Shown in pieces: positions 1 to 7,266 of a DNA stretch of 22,489 nucleotides (the first letter of the stretch is position 1; each line of letters begins with the position of its first letter). This DNA is from Pleurobrachia bachei (Eukaryota; Ctenophora; Tentaculata; Cydippida; Pleurobrachiidae). A program made the translations under genes and the position numbers. Under the pieces are notes generated by a model that did no database searches, was not told the origin of the DNA, and worked only from the letters and a program-made list of their open reading frames with translations. The stretch is from contig AVPN01001029.1 of assembly GCA_000695325.1 (NCBI GenBank), forward strand, positions 7,568 through 30,056, written 5' to 3'.

Positions 1-23
1 AGAGAGAGAGAGAGAGAGAGAGA
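1..23. repeat. (GA)n simple repeat at window edge
   Basis: Perfect GA dinucleotide run, cut by the window start. A similar purine-rich GA tract (about 2619-2680) precedes the second copy of the downstream duplication, so GA tracts flank both units and may have favoured unequal exchange (inference). Confidence 0.9.
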
Positions 24-142
24 TAGAATAGTACACGTTGGAAAGAAGCGAGTACAGTGAGAGCATGGCCGGGGAGGGGGATAGAGATGTGTCAAGAACC
101 CACTTGTATCACTACTATCCAGAAGGAACCTGCACACACGAT

Positions 143-401
143 GTCACGTGACTTTTGCCTGTCACGTGACCCTTATAACGCTCCAGTGCTCCCATATGTT
201 TCCGTTTTCAGAAAACAGCTCAAAGTCACCTCCCTCTCTCTCCCCCAAATAGTGCCCCCTAAGCGCGAGAGAGCAGGGGAAATTGTTTTCAAAAGTGGGC
301 AGTTACTACCGTAGGTAAGCTTACGCCCTAAAACACAACCCCCGGGTCTCTTCCTGAAGGAGTCACGGGCCAATCAGAGGGTAGGAAAGGGGTCACGTGA
401 C
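143..401 (+). promoter_or_regulatory. Cluster of GTCACGTGAC E-boxes and CCAAT boxes, CTLD copy 1
   Basis: The palindrome GTCACGTGAC occurs at 143-152, 161-170 and 392-401, and another CACGTG lies at 929-934. CCAAT motifs sit near 370 (gccaatcaga) and 431 (gccaatcaaa). CACGTG is the core site for bHLH-zip factors (USF, MITF/TFE, MYC/MAX), and GTCACGTGAC matches the CLEAR-type element of TFEB-family targets. The CCAAT boxes suggest NF-Y. No TATA box is evident, and the exact transcription start is not visible. Confidence 0.5.
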
Positions 402-1024
402 CTGTGTTAGTGTTGGAGGTATTTTTAGCAGCCAATCAAAGATACTCCATGTGTAATTTCATTTAAACAAGTGGACGGAAAAGCTCCTTCCTCTGCCACG
501 CAGAAGAGAGGGAGAGAGCTAGGTGGAGAGAAAGGGAGAAGGGGAGAGAGATGCATGCTTCCTCTGCAACAAGAAGGGGTCGAGGGAGAAGGAGGGGCTT
601 GCTTTAATAACTATAACACGGGTGCGAATGGCCTCTTTCGATATACCGTAATTGTGTATGAAATGAAAAGAATATCGGTGAATGTTTCAAGTCATTTGAG
701 AAACAAGAGATTATAATTGTACCACGTCTTGATGTATACCCCTTGGATCAGTTCTAAGTTAGGTGTGGTGAAATTGTATGTGAAATAGCTCATGGTGTGT
801 ATAACTGACTGTACACACCCTCTCCTTCTCTCCTACACACACAGCTTTAATGCCGGTCTGCACCTCATGTAGGTGTGTCAGGTTAGAGGATTTGAGGGGC
901 TCGACCAATGAGAAGCCATCATCCATACCACGTGATAGGGGAGGGAGTAGCCGGAGTGTGAGGGTCTTCTATATTGTTCATCATCTGGCCTTAACCACCT
1001 CTCTCTCCACCTTGTACCGCAAAT

Positions 1025-2490
1025 ATGATGTCCCTCACCGTCATTGCCTTGTAAGTCTCTTGCTCCTTTATCAAAACTTTTTTGTTTCCGGTTTCTTCAT
1101 AAACACAACTATTGTCAGGTTTGTTGGGCTGGTAAGTGCCACGGAATTCACCGCCTACACGCCAGCCACCCCCACAGTGGACCTAGAGAGGTCTCACTCC
1201 GCCCAGATATCGATTGAGGGAGACGATGTTCCTGATGGAACAGATAGGATCCTGATTCAGGCCATGGAAATTAGTGACCTCACTGGAAACACTTGGGAGG
1301 AAGGTTATACCTTCGGTTACAAGTGAGAGCTGGGAGGAAAGTGATAGATCTCATAGTTTTTAAATATATTCTTCCCTTTTTCATTCCATGCCATCTCTTT
1401 TCTCTGAAAGCAAGCCCTTGCTAAACTAAGTAACTGCATTCTATCATCTTACAACTAACCCTCCCTTGATCGATACTCTCTCTCATTACTTCCCGATAAC
1501 ACATAACTAACCCTCCCCTATATAGTTCTGCAGTTACTACGTTCTACTACCCCTCTCGGCTCTCCCCCAATTTAGTTCTGCAGTTACTACGTTCTACTAA
1601 CCCTCGCCCAATCTAGTTCTGCAGTTACTACGTTCTACTACCCCGAGCTGAACGAGGCTTCCTACCACAAGTTCAGGGTGAAGTATGGAAACAGTGATGA
1701 TGAATGGACTGGATACAGTTCTGCCACCTCCTACAGCCATGCCATGTCCAGTAAGTAAATAATAGTGCGGCCTAGGAGTAGGGGTTTGGGAGCAGTCTTG
1801 TGGAATTCGGAATGTGGGGGAGGGGAAGTTAGGGGAGGGTGCGAGTTTAGGAAAGTTGAAATTAACCACGAGAACTATGTTTTCAGCTCGGTACATCGTT
1901 GAGAGGATTGCTCGAAACTGGGCCATGGCTAAAGAGTTCTGTCTCCAGTTGGGCCACCGACTTGCCGTCATCTCTAGCAAGGTAAGAGTAAACTACTGTC
2001 TTGACTCCTGCCGCCATCTTTACCTTATTTTAATGCACTCAGAATACACTTTCCTTCAATTGATCTGCCTGCCTCTGATACACTTACAGCAGAAGGTATT
2101 AGCTGGCTCATGTGATCATAGACTTTAGTTCCAGGCCATGGTCACATGTGTGTAACGGCAGTGAAAGTAGCAGGTTCGCTGGTACATTTCTTTGAGGGTG
2201 AATCCAGACTCTATACAATCACTGTCAGACACAGAACAAACTGTCAAACACACAAACAACTACCAACCCTAGTGTTCTGCGCAATGACAACCCCCCCACA
2301 CCACAATACATTCAATATGACAGCCCCTCCCCCTGAGCATGTCAATTGCCACCCCTGATCCTTCAGAGCGAGAACGAACATAACATGTCAACCCCCCTCC
2401 TTGCAGAGTGAGAACGAGCAGGTGGAGGAGTTGATGCAGGAGTATGGGATTGAATGCATGACTATTGACCAGTATTATAGTACACAGTAG
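1025..2490 (+). CDS. Secreted C-type-lectin-like protein, copy 1 (3'-truncated)
   Basis: Exons read as 1025-1050, 1119-1322, 1617-1750, 1887-1981 and 2407-2490, all with GT-AG borders and compatible phases. The start ATG (1025; a second at 1028) opens a signal peptide (MMSLTVIALFVGLVSA) split by intron 1. A novel region of about 105 residues follows, then the first half of a CTLD (NWAMAKEFCLQLGHRLAVIS, where W, FC, G and LAVIS are typical). Exon 5 starts SENEQVEELMQEYGIE, then leaves the homology and stops at TAG 2488-2490. That gives about 180 residues without the WVGL core or the final Cys strand. It may be a decayed partial copy, or its 5' exons could splice into the downstream copy. The sole productive exon 3 acceptor is the third of three duplicated ones. 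Confidence 0.65.
1523..1640 (+). repeat. Threefold tandem copy of a 3' splice site plus exon start
   Basis: The string tagttctgcagttactacg begins at 1523, 1573 and 1614 (spacing 50 and 41 bp). Each copy contains the AG acceptor and the first bases of exon 3. Only the third leads into the open exon; using either upstream acceptor soon runs into a stop codon. The duplicate gene has one copy of this string (4138 on), so the expansion is specific to copy 1 or was lost from copy 2. Confidence 0.9.
2360..2420 (+). repeat. Duplicated 3' splice site before exon 5 of CTLD copy 1
   Basis: cttcagagcgagaacga (2361-2377) and cttgcagagtgagaacga (around 2400-2418) are imperfect repeats 40 bp apart. Both contain an acceptor AG and the first exon 5 codons (SENE). 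The upstream one would hit an in-frame TGA shortly after and shifts frame by 40 nt, so the downstream acceptor (exon from 2407) is the productive one. Confidence 0.7.
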
Positions 2491-2640
2491 GGCGACCATG
2501 TGTGAGTGGTGCATGCAAGGGGGGTCATCACATGCAGGTGGGTGTGGTACATGCATTGTACGTTTAACAGATGGGGGAACTGGTTTTTCGCAGGGGAGGC
2601 CAGGTAGGCCTAGGAAGAGGGAGAGAGGGAGAGAGAAGAG
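2491..2640. other. Spacer between duplication units
   Basis: No homology to either CTLD copy and no supportable ORF. It is GT/GC-mixed, then turns into a purine-rich GA tract (about 2619-2640) that leads into unit 2. Confidence 0.6.
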
Positions 2641-2768
2641 TACACGTTGAAAACACTATTTGGGAGAGAGAGGGATGGAGATGTTGGCCGAGAGCAGGGG
2701 AGGAGGATAGAGAGGTATCAAGAGCCCACTTTTATCACTACTATCCAGAAGGAACCTACACACACGAT

Positions 2769-3017
2769 GTCACGTGACTTTTGCCTGCCACGTGACCCTT
2801 ATAACGCTCCAGTGCTCCCATGTTTCCGTTGTCAGAAAACAGCTCAAAGTCACCCCCCTCTCTCTCAAATAGTGCCCCCTAAGCGCGAGAGCAGGGGAAA
2901 TTGTTTTCAAAAGTGGGCAGTTACTACCGTAGGTAAGCTTACGCCCTAAAACACAACCCCCGGGTCTCTTCCTGAAGGAGTAACGGGCCAATCAGAGGGC
3001 AGGGATTGTATCACGTG
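2769..3017 (+). promoter_or_regulatory. E-box/CCAAT cluster, CTLD copy 2
   Basis: Counterpart of the copy 1 promoter. GTCACGTGAC is kept at 2769-2778. The other two sites keep the CACGTG core (2789-2794 and 3012-3017) but have lost flanking symmetry (gccacgtgac, atcacgtgac). A further CACGTG lies at 3553-3558. CCAAT motifs remain near 2989 and 3050. Copy 2 therefore has one full decamer against three in copy 1, which may change its response. Confidence 0.5.
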
Positions 3018-3648
3018 ACCTGTGTTAGTGTTCGGGGTATTTTTAGCAGCCAATCAAAGGTACTCCATGTGTAATTTCATTTAAACAAGTGGACGGAAAA
3101 GCTCCTTCCTCTGCCACGCAGAAGAGGAGAGGGAGAGAGCTAGGTGGAGAGAAAGAGAGAAGGGGAGAGAGAGAGATGCATGCTTCCTCTGCAATAAGAG
3201 GGGGTTGCGGGAGAAGGAGGGGCTTGCTTTAATCACTATAACACGGGTGCGAATGGCCTCTTTCGATATACCGTAATTGTTTAAGGAATGAGGAGAATAT
3301 CGGTGAATGTTTCAAGTACATTTGAGAAACAAGAGATTATGATTGTATCACTTGATGTACACTTCATTGGATATACCCTTCCACATAAGTTCTAAGTTAG
3401 GTGTGGTGAAATATGTCTCATGGTGTGTATAACTCTGTACACACCCTCCTCCTATCCCACACACGCAGCTTCAATGCCGGTCTGCACCTCATGGAGGTGT
3501 GTCAGGTTAGAGGATTTGAGGGGCTCGACCAATGAGAAGCCACCATCTAGACCACGTGACAGGGGAGGGAGTAGCCGGAGTGTGAGGGTCTTCCATATTG
3601 TTCATCATCTGGCCCTAACCACCTCTCTCTCCACCTTGTACCGCAAAT

Positions 3649-5987
3649 ATGATGTCCCTCACCGTCATTGCCTTGTAAGTCTCTTGCTCCTTTATCAAAA
3701 CTTTTGTTTCCGGGTTCTGTTGCTCCTTCATAAAGACAATTATTGTTTGTCAGGTTTGTTGGGCTGGTAAGTGCCACGGAATTCACCGCCTACACGCCAG
3801 CCACCCCCACAGTGGACCTAGAGAGGTCTCACTCCGCCCAGATATCGATTGAGGGAGACGATGTTCCTGATGGAACAGATAGGATCCTGATTCAGGCCAT
3901 GGAAATTAGTGACCTCACTGGAAACACTTGGGAGGAAGGTTACACCTTCGGTTACAAGTGAGAACTGGTAGCAAATAGATCTCATAGTTTTTCAATATTC
4001 CTCCTTTTTCATTCCAACATCTCTTTTCTCTGAAAGCAAGCCCTTCTTGCTATATCCTATCATTCTATACCCGTCCTTGATCGATCCTCTCTCAATAGGT
4101 CCCGAGGGGATATAACAATAACTACCCCTCCCCTCCCTAGTTCTGCAGTTACTACGTTCTACTACCCCGAGCTGAATGAGGCCTCGTACCACAAGTTTAG
4201 GGTAAAGTATGGGAACAGTGACGATGAGTGGACTGGATACAGTTCCGCCACCTCTTACAGCCACGCCATGTCCAGTGAGTATTACAGCCTAGGAGGGGTT
4301 TGGGAAGGGGTAAGAGGCCGGTCTTGTGGGGGAGCGGGAACTGGAAGAACAAGATCAGGATAGTGGGGGTGGGGGAAACGATTAGTAAATAGAACTGAGT
4401 GGTTAAATGAAGGAAATTGAAATTAACCACGAGATATATTTTCAGCTCGGTACATCGTTGAGAGGATTGCTCGAAACTGGGCCATGGCAAAAGAATTCTG
4501 TCTCCAATTGGGTCACCGACTTGCCGTCATCTCTAGCAAGGTAAGAGTAAATTACTGTCTTGACTCATGCCGTCTAGTGCACGCAGAATACACTTCTGAT
4601 ACAGCAGAAGGTATTAGCGGACTCATGTGACCATGTACTTCAGCTCCAGGCCATGGTCACATGTGTGTAAAGACAGTGAAAGTAGCAGCTTTGCTGGTGC
4701 ACTTCTTTGTGTTTGAATCCAGACTCCATACAATCACTGTCAAACACACAAACAACTTCCACGCCGCAGTACATTCACCATGAAAACCCCCACCCCCTCA
4801 GCATATCATGTCAACTTGACAGGAGCATAACATATCAATTGACACGTCCCTCCCCTAGTCTCACTCTTGCTCGTCCACCTCCTCAACTACGTCCTCATAC
4901 CCTAACTGACTGCCTGGGTTGGACTGTTCGACACCCACTACGGTGATGACAGCGTCAATACAACCTGGACCTGGGTCGACGGGACCCCCTATAAATTCAG
5001 CAACTTTGAAAAGAACGCCGCTGACGTGGAGAGCACGTATGTGTCAATGATATGATATGTTGAGTCACCCCAATACTGAACAAGATATGATAAGACCTGT
5101 CAGTAGAGGGGGGACCTGATGGTAGACAATGCAACGGGGTCGTGATACTGCTGCATTTGTATATTGAGACCTGTCATGTTGAATATATAACCTATCTGCA
5201 CACTTTCTCAATTCTCATTTTAGGTCGCTTAGGTTTAGTTCGTTTACAATTTGCCGCCTAGGGGCCTTACAGTTTTAAATAATTAGAGGATGTCTTTAGA
5301 CCAATGCACTTGTGTACAAAACCAAGGGGTTAAATGCATCGGCAGGGGGGGGTAGCCGTGGAAACAAGAGTTATGATTTATGCCATCGGAACAAGCTCAC
5401 CGCTTTCTTGTTTTGTTTCTATGCCATTAAACTAACACATATCCGAGAACAGGGATAATGAAAAAGTCGATAGACAACTTTCCTCTTTATGATAAGGCTT
5501 GTTAATAACAAGCCCCGCCTGGTTAAAACTAAAAGAGGGAAGATAAAGCACCAACAATGAAAAGGTTTTAACCTTCGCTTACCGAATAGAAGATATATCT
5601 TCTTTGTATACTGCTCCGATCCAGGTCACTGATCTATCCAAACGGGGAGGGCGGTAGGTGACACAGGTCTTTCGTATACCTAATTAGGAAAAGCCGTGTT
5701 TAAATAGAATTAGAATTTCAGATAAGCTCTATATCTTCACCGGTTGAAATTTTAACTTTCTAACCTAACTTTCCCGCTATAAAAAGTCTCACAAGCTCTT
5801 GCTAGCATCCCTCTGAAGAACATGGGAACCTCAGGAACATCACTTCATATTATCAACCCTGATATCCCTCCTCCTTTCCCTCAGGTTGAGTACCTCTGTA
5901 GTGGCTGTTAACGAGATAGGAGAGTGGGAAACCCACAGCCCCGACGAGAAGATGAGCTTTATCTGTGAGAAGGGACTGTCAGGTTAG
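3649..5987 (+). CDS. Secreted C-type-lectin-like protein, copy 2 (full exon set, exon 5 disturbed)
   Basis: Exons 3649-3674, 3754-3957, 4141-4274, 4446-4540, about 4861-5036 and 5885-5987; phases agree throughout. Product: signal peptide, novel N-terminal region (TEFTAYTPATP onward, about 105 residues), then a CTLD with W and FC in exon 4, AWVGLFD and WTWVDGTPYKFSNF in exon 5, and GEWETHSPDEKMSFICEKG in exon 6. The last codon before TAG overlaps a donor-like gttagt, so a further exon is possible. The outer disulfide cysteines are kept. The inner pair usual in CTLDs is replaced by Ser on both sides, and no EPN/QPD or WND calcium/sugar motif is seen, so canonical sugar binding is doubtful. As printed, exon 5 begins with a 50-base complemented block that destroys the acceptor and gives a stop codon. 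Without that block the frame is open. Confidence 0.7.
4858..4907 (+). other. 50-base block complemented but not reversed
   Basis: Compared base by base, 4858-4907 is the exact Watson-Crick complement, in the same left-to-right order, of 2404-2453. For example cagagtgagaacgag in unit 1 reads gtctcactcttgctc here. Flanks on both sides match the ordinary orientation: the polypyrimidine intron end before it, and in-frame CTLD codons (ACT GCC TGG GTT GGA) after it. Normal inversion would give a reverse complement, which this is not. Confidence 0.95.
5037..5884 (+). other. Long intron of CTLD copy 2
   Basis: 848-bp intron (donor gtatgt, acceptor ccctcag), several times longer than its neighbours. 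It is AT-rich, with a short perfect hairpin at 5496-5514 (GGCTTGTT-AAT-AACAAGCC). I see no ORF, terminal inverted repeats or target-site duplication that would show a transposon. Confidence 0.6.
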
Positions 5988-6573
5988 TGTAATTGGGGGA
6001 GTACATTGGGGGAGTACTGGGTACGGTCCTGTGAGAATCAGGTGTTATACACTGCATGGGGGAACGGGTAGTGGCCATAGGTGATTTGGAAAGGGGGAAC
6101 TTCAGTGGATTCTCACTATGATGTTTCCCAACCCCGACCCTATTCGCCGAGTCAACCTTGAACCTAACCATCCTGATTGATAACTGGTCGTTAGAGAAAA
6201 ACAATGTTGTTTTAAAACTTTGCCATGCCGATTTTAGATTGGGGGTAAAAAGTAGTAAAGTGAGGTTTCAAGTGAAAGTGAATCGAAGTTGAGTATGAGA
6301 GAAAGTGTCATGGTCGACTAACAACTGCCATAGAAATACGAATCAGAGGACTGACTTAATTTTAGTTTGTAGGAATTTGAATTGTCGAAAATGCTGTGTA
6401 TCCTTTCTAACCGCTCCAAAATTAGTTTTATTGTTTCTCCCTACATTACGTGTCATTTACGTGTGTTTCAATGTGGGACTATTATTCGAATAACCCCGAA
6501 TTAAAGAACAAGCACATAACACAATATAACATAGTTAAAACACACACGCACAGTTCATATAGTTCAAGATCTA
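5988..6573. other. Intergenic region between convergent genes
   Basis: Lies between the 3' end of the plus-strand CTLD gene and the 3' end of the minus-strand gene. AT-rich, with no coding exon I can support and no clear AATAAA on either strand at the expected positions. Confidence 0.5.
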
Positions 6574-7260
6574 TCAGGTCGGTAGATTTCTACCACTGTT
6601 CACTCCCCTACTAGACGCACCTCCACTGCTACTACCCCCACTCCCTCCCCCTGCTGCACCATTGCCGTAGTGCTGTGCTAGAGAAGGCATCATTTGCTGG
6701 CGAGCCTGCTGAGCGTAGTAATAACTTGCAAAGGGGTCCTGAAATGGGGGCTGGTGAGTATCAGTGTGATTGAATAATGTGATTAAATACAGGATGTAAT
6801 TATAACTGCAGAAATGCACTGCAAGTTACACTGTATGTAATTGCTGCGCGGCCACTGCTAACAACATCTCCTTTCATAACAAGAGACGCAATGCGCGTTA
6901 CAATTATCAGCTTTGTGTGTGTACACTTTCCTGAGCCAACACGCAGTGTGATAGTTTGTGTGACATGTGAATTACTCACTGCTAAATATGCCGCCTGGGC
7001 TTGTGTGAAATAGTCGGTAGCACTCATTTTGGATTGTAGTTGATGCTGCAGCAATCCCTCATATTGTCGCCTTTGGGCCTGATGAAGGATTGTTAGGGAG
7101 AGAGAAACAGAACAATACAATCTTTACACTATACACATCTATACACAACTATACTGTAACAAGCAGACACAAGAACACAATAAGTTACCTCAAAATAAGC
7201 AGCACTGATTTTCTCCTTATATTGCTGTTCAGCCATTGCTTTCGTATATTGCTCTTCCAT
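6574..7260 (-). CDS. Gln/Tyr/Ala-rich C-terminal module or small separate protein
   Basis: Three exons, 7260-7189, 7078-6980 and 6738-6574, joined in phase 0 with good donors (gtaact, gtgagt) and acceptors. They encode 111 residues: a charged Gln-rich helix-like part (MEEQYTKAMAEQQYKEKI), then AQRRQYEGLLQHQLQSKM, a Tyr/Ala/Gln region (DPFASYYYAQQARQQMM) and a Gly/Ser-rich end. The ATG lies six bases after the TGA that ends the AF10-like frame, in the same frame. No promoter fits between them. It is therefore most likely the tail of the AF10-like transcript, reached by readthrough, by reinitiation, or because the TGA is a lesion or an error. AF10 proteins do have Gln-rich C-termini, but I cannot align this one securely. 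Confidence 0.55.
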
Positions 7261-7266
7261 ATGAAA

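Larger units (their letters stand above)
30..2453 (+). repeat. Tandem segmental duplication, unit 1
   Basis: From the shared string gtacacgttg onward this segment aligns colinearly with unit 2 (about 2640-4907), with small indels. It carries the promoter and exons 1 to early 5 of the CTLD gene. Similarity stops at 2453, inside exon 5, so unit 1 lacks the last part of the gene. Exons are close to identical (four differences in the 95-bp exon 4) and introns diverge more, suggesting a fairly recent duplication with some selection on exons. Confidence 0.85.
2640..4907 (+). repeat. Tandem segmental duplication, unit 2
   Basis: Colinear with unit 1 from gtacacgttg (2640) through the promoter, exons 1-4 and the following intron. 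The last stretch (4858-4907) matches unit 1 only as an unreversed complement (see separate entry). From 4908 the gene continues into sequence that unit 1 lacks. Confidence 0.85.

Noticed and set aside
850-1024. Coding exon upstream of the CTLD signal peptide (frame MPVCTSCRCVRL)
   Set aside because: This frame differs from the spliced signal-peptide reading and has no supporting splice partner. It is treated as 5' UTR or promoter.
1597-1980. Minus-strand ORF of 127 codons across CTLD exons 3-4
   Set aside because: Antisense shadow of real plus-strand exons with matching splice sites; no homology recognised.
5037-5884. Transposon insertion in the long CTLD intron
   Set aside because: No terminal inverted repeats, target-site duplication or coding remnant found by eye; only a short hairpin.
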